Part shown: piece after piece, positions 1-6,051 of the stretch
Numbering within the stretch: the stretch's first letter is position 1
Layout: every line of letters starts with the position of its first letter
Origin: Sutterella sp.
Lineage (GTDB): Bacteria > Pseudomonadota > Gammaproteobacteria > Burkholderiales > Burkholderiaceae_F
DNA: 26,629 bases
Direction: 5' to 3'
NCBI GenBank assembly: GCA_019410445.1
Contig: DXSO01000011.1
Location: 1 to 26,629, forward strand
Notes under the pieces: model-generated
Seen by the model: only the letters and a program-made list of their open reading frames with translations
Database searches by the model: none
Told to the model about the DNA's origin: nothing
Position numbers and translations under genes: made by a program

Positions 1-84
1 ACAAAGCTCTGATTTTTTCTCGCCTGCCAGGGCTATACTGTTTCTTGATGCAACAAGGCAACACGGAAGATAGGAGCCACGCAA

Positions 85-948
85 ATGAGCATTTGGGACG
101 CATTCGGCAAAGGACGGTATAAGGGCTTCTCCCGGGAGGCGGGGCAGCTGCTGGATAAGGCGGTGGAGCTGGCCGGAGGGCTGGGCTGCAAAAAGGCAGA
201 CACCGGCCACCTGCTGTGGGCGATGCTGCAGGCGGACGGCGGCCCGGCGGCCCGTTTTCTGGCCGGGAAGAACATCTCGGAGCTGGAAGTGCGGCGTCAG
301 CTGTCCGCCGGGCGGGATGGTTCGGTCACAAGGCTTGCCCGGGGCGATATGGCGGCGGACCTGCGCCGGGCGATGGACTACGCCATCATCGGAGCGCAGA
401 ACGCCCACCTGAGCCGGGCCGAGCCGGAGCATCTGCTCTGCGCCATGCTGGAAGACACCGACTGCGCTGCGGGCGTTATGCTGGCATCCATGGGTGTCCA
501 GCTCACCGAGGCAGTGCGGGAGTGCCGCCAGCTTTCAGGGCAGTTCATCCTGCCGATCCAGCCGCGCTCGGCGTCGTCGCTGCCGCGGGGCAGCCGGGCC
601 AGCGACAAATACTGCCGCGACCTGACCCGCCGGGCGGCGGACGGCGAGCTGGACCCGGTGTTCTGCCGGGAAAAAGAGCTGGACCGGATGGTAGAGATCT
701 TATGCCGCCGCCAGAAGAACAACCCCTGTCTTGTGGGGGAACCGGGCGTGGGCAAGACCGCGCTGGCCGAAGGGCTTGCTCAGCGCATCGCCGACAAGCA
801 GGTACCCCGGATGCTCCAGGGGCGGCGTCTGCTGGCGCTGGACATGGCCAGCCTCGTGGCTGGTACGAAGTACCGCGGCGACTTCGAAGAGCGTTTCAAG
901 AACCTGCTGGAAGAATTTACACACAGCGCTGTATCAAATAATTTTTGA
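85..948 (+). pseudogene. Clp ATPase (ClpB/ClpC-like), 5' part only, interrupted by the element
   Basis: Host AAA+ unfoldase fragment of 287 residues, where full ClpB/ClpC proteins run to about 800. Residues 1-150 look like a Clp N-terminal double repeat (HLLWAML and HLLCAML). The first AAA+ module starts near residue 190 with CREKELDRMVEILCRRQKNNP, then the Walker A GEPGVGKTALAEG at 218-230, followed by the conserved KYRGDFEERFKNLLEE. Family similarity stops right after LLEE, and the last ten codons (FTHSAVSNNF) look like element sequence. Walker B, the arginine fingers and the second AAA+ domain are missing. The start has a GGAG ribosome site 8 bases upstream. The coding DNA is clearly richer in GC than everything to the right. 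I infer that the element inserted here and that the 3' part lies beyond its other end. ClpB and ClpC cannot be told apart from this fragment. Confidence 0.85.
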
Positions 949-1040
949 TGATACGCTGGTTTTGAATGTGGTTAGATGCGGTTTGAAGTGCTTAGATGTA
1001 CACAACTCGTATATTATTCCTGCATTATTCCTGCACCAAA
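910..1040. other. Probable left attachment region (attL) with integrase-type repeats
   Basis: Homology to Clp ends at about 912-920, and the integrase gene converges on this point, so the junction should lie here. The sequence holds an inverted repeat ATCAAA/TTTGAT around 931-947, two imperfect 17-18 bp direct repeats at 961-978 and 982-998 (TTTGAA..GTG.TTAGATG), and a perfect tandem 11-bp repeat ATTATTCCTGC at 1013-1023 and 1024-1034. Such repeats resemble core-type and arm-type binding sites of tyrosine recombinases. The exact crossover cannot be set without the other end. Confidence 0.5.
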
Positions 1041-1087
1041 AACCTACATGATGAATTTCTCGTACTCCCACATTCGGATTCATTTGA

Positions 1088-2308
1088 TTACTTGATCTTC
1101 TCGATTTCAGTTCGAAGCCAGTCCATATCGGGCTTGATGTAGTATTTCTCTGTGATGTCATCAATGTAATGGCCAAGTATTTTTTTCAAGGCATACTGAT
1201 CGACCTCAGACTTCTTGGCCATGGTTGCGAACTGGACACGGCCATCATGTGGGCGATGATTTTTATTTAGCCCAAGAGCGTCGCGGGCTTCATTGAATCG
1301 AGCATAATAGCGGTCGTAGGTATAAGGCTTCCCGGGCTGGGTGTCGGACGGAAACATATATTTGCATCCGGACGAAACTGCTTCATTATAGTATCGCTCT
1401 ATGAAATGAAAAATTTTCGAGTGGATCGGAACGACTCGGTTTTTACCGGAAATCGTTTTGGAGCCTCCATGAAATGTTTTATTATCCAGGTCGATGTCTG
1501 TAACTCGCATACTTAGCAGTTCATTAGGCCGCCATCCGGAGTAGAACTGTATCAGCGTGATGTCTAGATATGGATATTTCTCCAACGACTTCCAAATGAG
1601 AGCGACCTCTGCATCTGTATAAGGGATGTGACTTTTATCAACACGAGAGGTCTCTTCCTGGTCGATTCTGGAAAGCGAGAATGCTCGGGCATAGTTCTGA
1701 TTGACCAGCTCATTTTGAACTGCGTAGTCATACATGAGATTGAGCAGACTCTTTATCCGGCCTTTCGCAGAGCGGGGAAGTTCGATTTCATCTCCGCTCT
1801 TGTATGTTGTGGCTTCATCAATGGCAAGCTTTAACTGAGGCACCCGCATCTGCTGAAGTTTTAGGTTGTGGATCTTGCGAAGGTACCTCCAGCAGCATTC
1901 GGTTTTCTCAACCATCTTATCGCCGACATGAGTTTTATAGTCGGCAAGCCACATCTGATAAAGCTTATCCATTGTGATGTCGCTGTCAAGACTATATGGA
2001 TTTTTGTTGTATTCCACAAGCGCAAGATAGGCTTCATTGTAGGTTTCAAAATAAGACTGCGGCTGAAGCGGCTTGCAGATAGGACGGCCCTCCGAAGTCT
2101 TGTCTACGGTGACAAGGACTCTGAAGGGCTTTCTTAGATTACGCCCCTTTATCTCAGAAATCTGTCCAAATCCATTGGGCAGTCTACGGCGTTTATTTGC
2201 TTTTCTAGGATAGACCCGCGCATCTTTTTTCAAGGGGAACCCACAGTGTGGACAGACGAGCGCTTTGCTTGATATTTGCAATTCACACTCTGGACAGGTG
2301 GTCAACAT
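1088..2308 (-). CDS. int: Tyrosine recombinase (phage integrase) with N-terminal zinc ribbon
   Basis: Site-specific recombinase of 406 aa expected to insert and excise the element at its att sites. The N-terminus carries a C4 zinc ribbon (C5, C8, C19, C22; TCPEC and CPHCG) followed by a basic stretch (residues 31-60) and an AP2-like/arm-binding segment. A SAM-like core-binding domain spans about 110-210. The catalytic domain shows R260 in SGWRPNELL, H354-x-x-R357 in PHDGRVQFAT, H380 in ILGH and the nucleophile candidate Y389/Y390 in TEKYY, so the active site appears complete. The start has a GGAGG site (AAAGGAGGTATTTTTC on the minus strand), and a good promoter lies 40-70 bp upstream. It is transcribed toward the Clp junction, as is usual for an integrase at the att end. 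The zinc-ribbon fusion occurs in Clostridia phages and may aid DNA or partner binding. Confidence 0.95.
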   Translation of the reverse strand: MLTTCPECELQISSKALVCPHCGFPLKKDARVYPRKANKRRRLPNGFGQISEIKGRNLRKPFRVLVTVDKTSEGRPICKPLQPQSYFETYNEAYLALVEYNKNPYSLDSDITMDKLYQMWLADYKTHVGDKMVEKTECCWRYLRKIHNLKLQQMRVPQLKLAIDEATTYKSGDEIELPRSAKGRIKSLLNLMYDYAVQNELVNQNYARAFSLSRIDQEETSRVDKSHIPYTDAEVALIWKSLEKYPYLDITLIQFYSGWRPNELLSMRVTDIDLDNKTFHGGSKTISGKNRVVPIHSKIFHFIERYYNEAVSSGCKYMFPSDTQPGKPYTYDRYYARFNEARDALGLNKNHRPHDGRVQFATMAKKSEVDQYALKKILGHYIDDITEKYYIKPDMDWLRTEIEKIK

Positions 2309-2346
2309 AAGAAAAATACCTCCTTTTTGGCTCTGAATTCTATTCT

Positions 2347-2375
2347 AGATTAAACGATTCTATGTCATTTGTCAA
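2347..2375 (-). promoter_or_regulatory. SigmaA-type promoter for the integrase
   Basis: On the minus strand a perfect -35 box TTGACA is followed after exactly 17 bp by TAATCT, one mismatch-type -10 box. The integrase start codon is about 40 bp downstream. This is a standard housekeeping promoter and contrasts with the plus-strand promoter-like motifs in the element. Confidence 0.75.
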
Positions 2376-2488
2376 CTCTCCTATGTGAAGAAAAATAAAA
2401 ACAGTACGCACTGCCCCGTTCTTTCCCTAAAATATGCTAATAGGACGTGATACGCTGTCCTTAGATATTTTTGAAGGGAGAACACAGT

Positions 2489-2746
2489 ATGAATGAATTG
2501 ATATTTCCGACCGGGTCAGTGCCTGTCTCCATCGCTGCCAGGGTATACGGAAGGGACCCCTCATGGGTGAGGGCGGGAATCATTGCGGGGTGGCTGCCCA
2601 TTGGAAAAGCTACCCGAAACGGAAAACTTGTGACCGATGTGAAAGAGATGAACGCTAAACTCGGGCGTATCAACTTTTATATTTCGCCCAAGGCACTCTA
2701 TGAGCAAACTGGATTTTTGTGGAGGGGTAAGCATGGCACACGTTGA
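2489..2746 (+). CDS. Excisionase-like small DNA-binding protein
   Basis: 85-aa protein. Residues 9-40 (PVSIAARVYGRDPSWVRAGI, then AGWLPIGKAT) match the helix-turn-helix/winged-helix pattern of Xis- and MerR-like phage proteins: an AA.xxG.D..WVR recognition helix and a GxLP.G wing. It diverges from the integrase gene across a 180-bp intergenic region, the usual place for the directionality factor. I chose the ATG at 2489 because GAAGGGAG lies 8 bases upstream; an in-frame TTG at 2471 precedes that ribosome site. Excisionase is inferred from fold pattern and position. It could instead be a lysis-lysogeny regulator. Confidence 0.7.
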   Translation: MNELIFPTGSVPVSIAARVYGRDPSWVRAGIIAGWLPIGKATRNGKLVTDVKEMNAKLGRINFYISPKALYEQTGFLWRGKHGTR

Positions 2747-3143
2747 ACTTTCTGAGCGGAATCCCTACTATATCTCAAAGCATCGCTACTACGAGCTCAA
2801 GCACTTCTGCCTCCAATATCCCGAGTGGGAAGAAGCAATGGCACTCCTGAACGGATGGAAGTCGAGGCCGGAAGAACTGCAGACCGTCACGATGAGAGGA
2901 AGCCGCGTCTCGAATCCGACGGAGCAGGTGGGCATTGCGCGGGCCTTCTTTGCGAAGCGTATTGACCTCGTGAAGCACTGTCTCGATGAGGTAGAGCCGG
3001 CCGTAGCGCCCTTCGTTCTAAAAGGGGCTACAGAATGCGTACCTTATGATATTCTGCGCATTCAGGGCTGCCCCTGCTGCCGCGAAAGCTACTACGAGCA
3101 GTATCGGAAGTTCTTCTGGGTATTGAGTATCGAACGCGGGTAA
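2733..3143 (+). CDS. Conserved phage protein of unknown function
   Basis: 136-aa soluble protein, start fixed by GGAGGGG 7 bases upstream; it overlaps the preceding gene by 14 bp, so the two are probably translationally coupled. It has a recurring pattern that I recognise from Firmicutes prophages: SKHRYYELKHFCLQYPEWEEA near residue 11, RIDLVKHCLDEV near 74, PYDILRIQGCPCCRESYY near 106 and a final YRKFFWVLSIER. The Cys pair CPCC and the helix-rich composition suggest a small DNA- or RNA-polymerase-associated regulator. I cannot assign a function. The coding region ends just before the first of the repeated promoter-like sequences. Confidence 0.75.
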   Translation: MAHVELSERNPYYISKHRYYELKHFCLQYPEWEEAMALLNGWKSRPEELQTVTMRGSRVSNPTEQVGIARAFFAKRIDLVKHCLDEVEPAVAPFVLKGATECVPYDILRIQGCPCCRESYYEQYRKFFWVLSIERG

Positions 3144-3169
3144 CGCGAAAATTTCAGGCTCCTTTATGG
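3144..3169 (+). promoter_or_regulatory. Repeated promoter-like motif, copy P1
   Basis: CGCGAAAA-TTTCAG, a variable pair, then CCTTTATGG, 26 bp in all. The predicted start GG overlaps GGAGG, which serves as ribosome site for the gene at 3181, giving a leader of only about 13 bases. See the separate finding for the nine-copy comparison. Confidence 0.7.
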
Positions 3170-3180
3170 AGGTGATTTAC

Positions 3181-3354
3181 ATGAGTAATGATATGGATCG
3201 TGTATGGCAAGCAATGATAGAGGCTGCTTTGGAAGTGCAAAATGCTGTTATGAAATACTTAATGCGAAGGGCAGCAGCAGAGGCAGTCAAAATTCCTGAA
3301 GAATGCTACGACGAACAGATAACAAAGAAAGCTCATGATGTGACTGATAATTAA
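3181..3354 (+). CDS. Small helical protein, first cassette gene
   Basis: 57-aa protein with no recognised family. Start chosen at the ATG after GGAGGTGATTTAC; an ATG at 3166 lies inside the promoter motif itself and is rejected. The sequence is mostly predicted amphipathic helix (WQAMIEAALEVQNAVMKYLM) followed by a charged, Cys-containing tail. It stands as a complete unit: promoter-like motif P1, short leader, gene, terminator 7 bp after the stop. Hypothetical, probably real because of its spacing and ribosome site. Confidence 0.65.
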   Translation: MSNDMDRVWQAMIEAALEVQNAVMKYLMRRAAAEAVKIPEECYDEQITKKAHDVTDN

Positions 3355-3360
3355 ATTGAA

Positions 3361-3395
3361 AGAGCCGTGGAGAAATCTGCGGCTCTTTCTTTTTT
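3361..3395 (+). terminator. Rho-independent terminator, GAAA-tetraloop family (T1)
   Basis: GAGCCGTGGA / TCTGCGGCTC form a 10-bp stem closed by a GAAA tetraloop at 3372-3375, followed by TTTCTTTTTT. It closes the cassette of the gene at 3181. Confidence 0.9.
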
Positions 3396-3402
3396 GTGCA
3401 GG

Positions 3403-3428
3403 CGCGAAAAAATCATGATATATTATGG
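3403..3428 (+). promoter_or_regulatory. Repeated promoter-like motif, copy P2 (drives the tRNA-like gene)
   Basis: CGCGAAAAAATCAT followed by GATATATTATGG at the same 26-bp length. The final GG (3427-3428) coincides with the first base of the predicted tRNA-like acceptor stem, so transcription would start at the RNA's 5' end. Confidence 0.65.
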
Positions 3429-3497
3429 AGAAGATAGCTCAGCATGGTAGAGCGCCGCTTAACTGCGGAGGTCATGGGTCCAAATCCCATTCTTTTC
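3428..3497 (+). tRNA. tRNA-like gene with shortened anticodon arm
   Basis: A 70-nt cloverleaf-like sequence. Acceptor stem GAGAAGA/TCTTTTC pairs over 7 bp with one G-U. The D arm is GCTC-AGCATGGTA-GAGC, the variable loop AGGTC, and the T arm ATGGG-TCCAAAT-CCCAT pairs perfectly. The anticodon arm is the odd part: between the D stem and the variable loop there are only 15 nt (G, then CCGC-TTAACT-GCGG), three short of the usual 18, leaving a 4-bp stem with a 6-nt loop. No anticodon can be read with confidence. CCA is not encoded; a T-run follows directly and may end transcription. It could be a decaying tRNA or a tRNA mimic. Confidence 0.6.
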
Positions 3498-3520
3498 TTT
3501 TTTTCCTATTCTAAGTTAGA

Positions 3521-3546
3521 CGCGAAAAACTCTGCTTCTTTTATGG
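3521..3546 (+). promoter_or_regulatory. Repeated promoter-like motif, copy P3, with 5' hairpin
   Basis: CGCGAAAAACTCTG followed by CTTCTTTTATGG, 26 bp. The predicted transcript would begin with the hairpin GGAAGA-agatg-TCTTCC at 3545-3561. Confidence 0.65.
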
Positions 3547-3585
3547 AAGAAGATGTCTTCCGAAGAACGAAAGGAGATTTTTACG

Positions 3586-3822
3586 ATGCATTACAAGAGA
3601 GTAAAGGCTACTTACGACAGAGGTTATGTGAACGCAATGGACAAGATCCGTGTGTTTATCGAGAGCAACCAGAAAGTTATGTACATTGGTACAGGCGAGT
3701 ATGCGAATGCCTCGACAGCACAGGTATCTTACACGAACGCGATAAACTTGATCCGGGCAAGTGGCCTGGTGCGAGCGGCTTGTAACAGAGGAGAATTATT
3801 TTTGATTCGCAACGACATCTGA
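3586..3822 (+). CDS. Small protein of unknown function
   Basis: 78-aa soluble protein starting MHYKRVKATYDRGYVNAM. The ATG is placed by AAAGGAGATTTTT immediately upstream; an in-frame ATG further 5' at 3553 lies inside the leader hairpin and lacks a ribosome site. The pattern of alternating helix and Gly/Tyr-rich segments (YIGTGEYANASTAQ) suggests a compact alpha/beta fold, but I recognise no family. It forms a cassette with copy P3 upstream and terminator T2 six bases downstream of the stop. Confidence 0.65.
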   Translation: MHYKRVKATYDRGYVNAMDKIRVFIESNQKVMYIGTGEYANASTAQVSYTNAINLIRASGLVRAACNRGELFLIRNDI

Positions 3823-3827
3823 GCCGT

Positions 3828-3863
3828 AAAGGGCTGTGGAGAAATCTACAGCTCTTTATTTTT
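3828..3863 (+). terminator. Rho-independent terminator, GAAA-tetraloop family (T2)
   Basis: AAAGGGCTGTGGA and TCTACAGCTCTTT pair over 13 bp around a GAAA loop at 3841-3844, followed by ATTTTT. It closes the P3 cassette. Confidence 0.88.
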
Positions 3864-3912
3864 CATCACGCACTGGACCGCCCGCAATGATATTTTGATA
3901 AAGGAGAAACGT

Positions 3913-4161
3913 ATGGACACCTATTTCGTCTATCTTATTTTCGCAATGGTAATCGGCTTTGCACTCGGCATGATGTTCTGCCGTCACATAGGAGATGTCA
4001 ATCATTCGGTCGGGGAGCTTATCATCGGTGAACCGGACGATCCCGACTGGCCGTATCTCTCGCTGAGTCTCGACGAGGAGGTGACAGATTTCGAGGGCGA
4101 GGAGTACGTTGTTCTGCGGGTAAATAAACTTGATCTCGCGCGAAAAAATCAGGGTGCTTAA
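3913..4161 (+). CDS. Single-span membrane protein, conserved in phages
   Basis: 82-aa protein. Residues 4-24 (YFVYLIFAMVIGFALGMMF) form one transmembrane helix; the rest is an acidic domain with the pattern VGELIIGEPDDPDWPYLSLSL...YVVLRV. I know this pattern from many Firmicutes phage proteins of unknown function, where it probably forms a small beta domain. The ATG is set by AAAGGAGAAAC. A TGATATTT octamer lies 18 bp upstream. The last codons overlap copy P4 of the promoter-like motif, so coding and regulatory constraints coincide there. Confidence 0.75.
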   Translation: MDTYFVYLIFAMVIGFALGMMFCRHIGDVNHSVGELIIGEPDDPDWPYLSLSLDEEVTDFEGEEYVVLRVNKLDLARKNQGA

Positions 4162-4164
4162 TGG
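4139..4164 (+). promoter_or_regulatory. Repeated promoter-like motif, copy P4, with 5' hairpin
   Basis: CGCGAAAAAATCAG then GGTGCTTAATGG, 26 bp, embedded in the 3' end of the preceding gene. The predicted transcript begins with the perfect hairpin GGAG-AAAA-CTCC at 4163-4174. Confidence 0.65.
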
Positions 4165-4201
4165 AGAAAACTCCGAATTTACTTTGTAAAGGAGAATCAA
4201 A

Positions 4202-4606
4202 ATGGAAAACTACGAAAACAAAGAATTGCTGAAAGACGCGGCGAAAAAATCGCTGGAAAGTCTCAAAGACATGAAGCCGGGTACGGACGAGTACGACAAA
4301 GCAGCAAACATGGCGTTGAAGCTGTACGACATGCAGCTCAAGGATGAGGCGCAGGAAACCGAAAAGCAGCTGAAAGAGGACGAGTTCGTGCGGAAGGAAC
4401 ACGAAATCGAACTCGATCAGGCGAAAACGGCGAAATCGCGCAAGCTTGAGTGGGCAAAGATCGGCATGAAAGCTGTGGGCGGCGTGTTTACGGTTGGCTT
4501 GACTGTATACTGGTCGATCTGCGAGGCTGGCGGTGTGACGCAGCTGTCGAGAGCAATCGGTGAAGGAGTCCGTGAGATGAGAAAAGGCTTTATAGAAAAA
4601 GAGTAA
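4202..4606 (+). CDS. Coiled-coil membrane protein of unknown function
   Basis: 134-aa protein. Residues 1-85 are strongly charged and helical (ELLKDAAKKSLESLKDM, QETEKQLKEDEFVRKE), consistent with a coiled coil. One transmembrane helix follows near 92-112 (AVGGVFTVGLTVYWSICEAG), then a short basic tail. The pattern of a helical cytoplasmic part plus a single anchor recurs in phage proteins but gives no function. Start supported by AAAGGAGAATCAA. It has its own promoter-like motif (P4) upstream and terminator T3 downstream. Confidence 0.75.
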   Translation: MENYENKELLKDAAKKSLESLKDMKPGTDEYDKAANMALKLYDMQLKDEAQETEKQLKEDEFVRKEHEIELDQAKTAKSRKLEWAKIGMKAVGGVFTVGLTVYWSICEAGGVTQLSRAIGEGVREMRKGFIEKE

Positions 4607-4619
4607 AGGAGGAACCGAG

Positions 4620-4660
4620 GAGGGTCTGTGATGAAAATTGCAGACTCTCTTTATTTTTTT
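4620..4660 (+). terminator. Strong rho-independent terminator (T3)
   Basis: GAGGGTCTGTGA pairs with TTGCAGACTCTC over 12 bp with loop TGAAAA, followed by TTTATTTTTTTT. The next gene's ATG follows the U-run by one base, so this hairpin also forms the leader of that gene. Confidence 0.85.
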
Positions 4661-4661
4661 T

Positions 4662-5024
4662 ATGAGGTATCACAACGATGTTCCAAAGGAATGGACGAAC
4701 TACTACGGAAGTGTATACCGATGCAACCATCCGGTCTATCGTGTGAGCACTTTATATTTTGAGCATGGGAAGGGGCTCTGCGTCATCCAGCAACGGTTTA
4801 ATGAAAAAAGTAAAACTACATATTGGGGGCCGATAGACCCGTGGCTAGCAGATAAGATATACCTCCATGAAGGATTCAAGGAGTATTTTGACCACCATGC
4901 CAAGAGAAGAAATCAAAATGGCGAGTATCCAACGGTCACGGTCCGGCAGATCATGTGGGCGCTGCGGATGAAGCCTTTGCGCAAAGAACGCTGGGAGACC
5001 GTGTTTGACCGAAGCTTGATTTGA
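4662..5024 (+). CDS. Conserved phage protein, start codon in terminator tail
   Basis: 120-aa protein beginning MRYHNDVPKEWTNYYGSVYR. This family pattern is familiar from Firmicutes phages: VPKEW.NYYGS.YRC.HP, then VIQQRFN, WGPIDPWLAD, YPTVTVRQIMWALRMKPL and a final ERWETVFDR. The function is unknown. The match to the usual N-terminus argues for ATG 4662, although no ribosome site precedes it: the bases upstream are the U-run of terminator T3. An AAAGGAGGA sits 5' of the hairpin at 4606-4614, too far away unless the hairpin is looped out. Expression may therefore depend on read-through and an unusual initiation. Confidence 0.8.
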   Translation: MRYHNDVPKEWTNYYGSVYRCNHPVYRVSTLYFEHGKGLCVIQQRFNEKSKTTYWGPIDPWLADKIYLHEGFKEYFDHHAKRRNQNGEYPTVTVRQIMWALRMKPLRKERWETVFDRSLI

Positions 5025-5039
5025 GAAAGGACGGTTTGT

Positions 5040-5474
5040 ATGTGCAAGTATTGTGATGCAGGTGCCATGCTCAGAAGCAGCGGCGTGGAGCTTCCGGGAG
5101 GACTGAAAGCTGCGATGGCACTTTGGATAACATGGAGGAAAGAGGGAACTCCTATTATTCGGGCTAAAATTGACTATGGCACCAAGGATAAAAATTTTAG
5201 GGGTTGTGCTGCCAGCCGTATTCCTGCTTGCAGCGTGGAGATCAAATACTGTCCGTTCTGCGGAAAAAAATTATTAAAAGACCCTATTTTTCCGCAAATG
5301 GCAGAAGAAAGTGCAATAGAAATCACAAAAGACCCCGAACATGGCCCAGCAATCTTATACTGGTTCAAATCGGAATCCGGGTATTGGGCGGTAGACAACA
5401 GAAACCATAGTGCATTTTCGATGTGCTTTTTGTCAAAAGAAGAGTGCCTCGCATATCTCGCTGCGAACGCCTGA
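5040..5474 (+). CDS. Cys-rich protein with zinc ribbon
   Basis: 144-aa protein. The N-terminus has CKYCDAG (C2, C5) and the middle CSVEIKYCPFCGKKL, so a split C4 zinc site is likely, followed by a soluble C-terminal part (YWFKSESGYWAVDNRNH) with a SKEECLAYL helix. Such zinc-ribbon proteins are abundant in phage early regions and usually bind nucleic acid; here that is inference. Start set by GAAAGGACGGTTTGT. The stop codon TGA directly abuts copy P5 of the promoter-like motif. Confidence 0.7.
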   Translation: MCKYCDAGAMLRSSGVELPGGLKAAMALWITWRKEGTPIIRAKIDYGTKDKNFRGCAASRIPACSVEIKYCPFCGKKLLKDPIFPQMAEESAIEITKDPEHGPAILYWFKSESGYWAVDNRNHSAFSMCFLSKEECLAYLAANA

Positions 5475-5500
5475 CGCGAAAAATTCTCCTTATATTATGG
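5475..5500 (+). promoter_or_regulatory. Repeated promoter-like motif, copy P5, with 5' hairpin
   Basis: CGCGAAAAATTCTC then CTTATATTATGG, 26 bp, starting right after a TGA stop. A short hairpin GGG-ATAAAG-CCC would open the transcript. Confidence 0.65.
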
Positions 5501-5527
5501 GATAAAGCCCGAAACAAAGGAGAACAT

Positions 5528-5668
5528 ATGATGAACGAATCTATTGGCAAGAAAATTTGGAACTATACGATTTCGGTCGGGCAGGTCATTACGACATTCC
5601 TGATCGGGTGCGCTGTGGCACTCGTGATGTGGCTGTTCGTACAGATTTTCCGGCCGTCGAAAGACTGA
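5528..5668 (+). CDS. Small single-span membrane protein
   Basis: 46-aa protein, MMNESIGKKIWNYTISVGQ, then a transmembrane helix at about 20-40 (VITTFLIGCAVALVMWLFV) and a short basic end. Start at the first of two adjacent ATGs, 8 bases after AAAGGAG. No family recognised. It is the only gene of the P5 cassette and is followed by terminator T4 about 50 bp after its stop. A TGATATTT octamer overlaps its stop codon. Confidence 0.65.
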   Translation: MMNESIGKKIWNYTISVGQVITTFLIGCAVALVMWLFVQIFRPSKD

Positions 5669-5716
5669 TATTTTACGATAGACCGGCAAACGACAAGAAA
5701 CTGGCTTTATCCGAAG

Positions 5717-5750
5717 AGAGCTTATGGAAACATGGGCTCTTTCTTTTATA
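5717..5750 (+). terminator. Rho-independent terminator, GAAA-tetraloop family (T4)
   Basis: AGAGCTTATG / CATGGGCTCT form a 10-bp stem around GAAA (5727-5730), with tail TTCTTTTATATTTTT. The following gene's ribosome site sits just after the tail. Confidence 0.85.
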
Positions 5751-5766
5751 TTTTTGGAGGTGCTTT

Positions 5767-5973
5767 ATGAAATACTTTACGAACAACGAGATGAAGGAAA
5801 TTGCTGTCAAATTTATGAAAGAGCGTGTGTTGTATTATAAGTGGAACACCATGCTCTCTCTGCATGAAAAGTTTAAAAGCAAGAGCAAAAAGCCCTACGA
5901 GCCGTTCGAGAAATGCTTGTCGGATTGGCTTCGGGCACGAGAGGAGTTTATGAAAGCAATTAACCATCAGTAA
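5767..5973 (+). CDS. Small basic helical protein
   Basis: 68-aa protein, MKYFTNNEMKEIAVKFMKER, rich in Lys and aromatic residues, with no membrane segment or motif. Predicted all-helical. GGAGGTGCTTT precedes the start. It has no promoter-like motif of its own and lies directly downstream of terminator T4, so it would need read-through or an unseen promoter. Function unknown. Confidence 0.6.
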   Translation: MKYFTNNEMKEIAVKFMKERVLYYKWNTMLSLHEKFKSKSKKPYEPFEKCLSDWLRAREEFMKAINHQ

Positions 5974-5991
5974 GTGCCACAGTAGTTTCAA

Positions 5992-6017
5992 CGCGAAAAT
6001 TTCAGTTTGCTTTATGG
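5992..6017 (+). promoter_or_regulatory. Repeated promoter-like motif, copy P6, with 5' hairpin
   Basis: CGCGAAAATTTCAG, TT, TGCTTTATGG: a near-consensus copy, 26 bp. A hairpin GTAAG-AGGG-CTTAC follows at 6020-6033. Confidence 0.7.
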
Positions 6018-6051
6018 AGGTAAGAGGGCTTACATTGAAAGGAGAAAACCT

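Noticed and set aside
216..941. Second plus-strand frame over the Clp fragment
   Set aside because: Gly/Pro/Arg/Ala-rich shadow typical of GC-rich DNA; the Clp frame has the Walker A.
3444..3785. Plus-strand open frame across the tRNA-like gene and promoter P3
   Set aside because: Runs through an RNA gene, a promoter motif and another gene that has a good ribosome site.
4631..4762. Short frame from ATG 4631 (MKIADSLYFFYEV...) behind a good ribosome site
   Set aside because: It overlaps the conserved family protein at 4662 in another frame and its codons run through the terminator; no protein pattern.
5363..5375. GGTTCAAATC as the T arm of another tRNA
   Set aside because: No acceptor, D or anticodon arms around it; it lies within a coding region.
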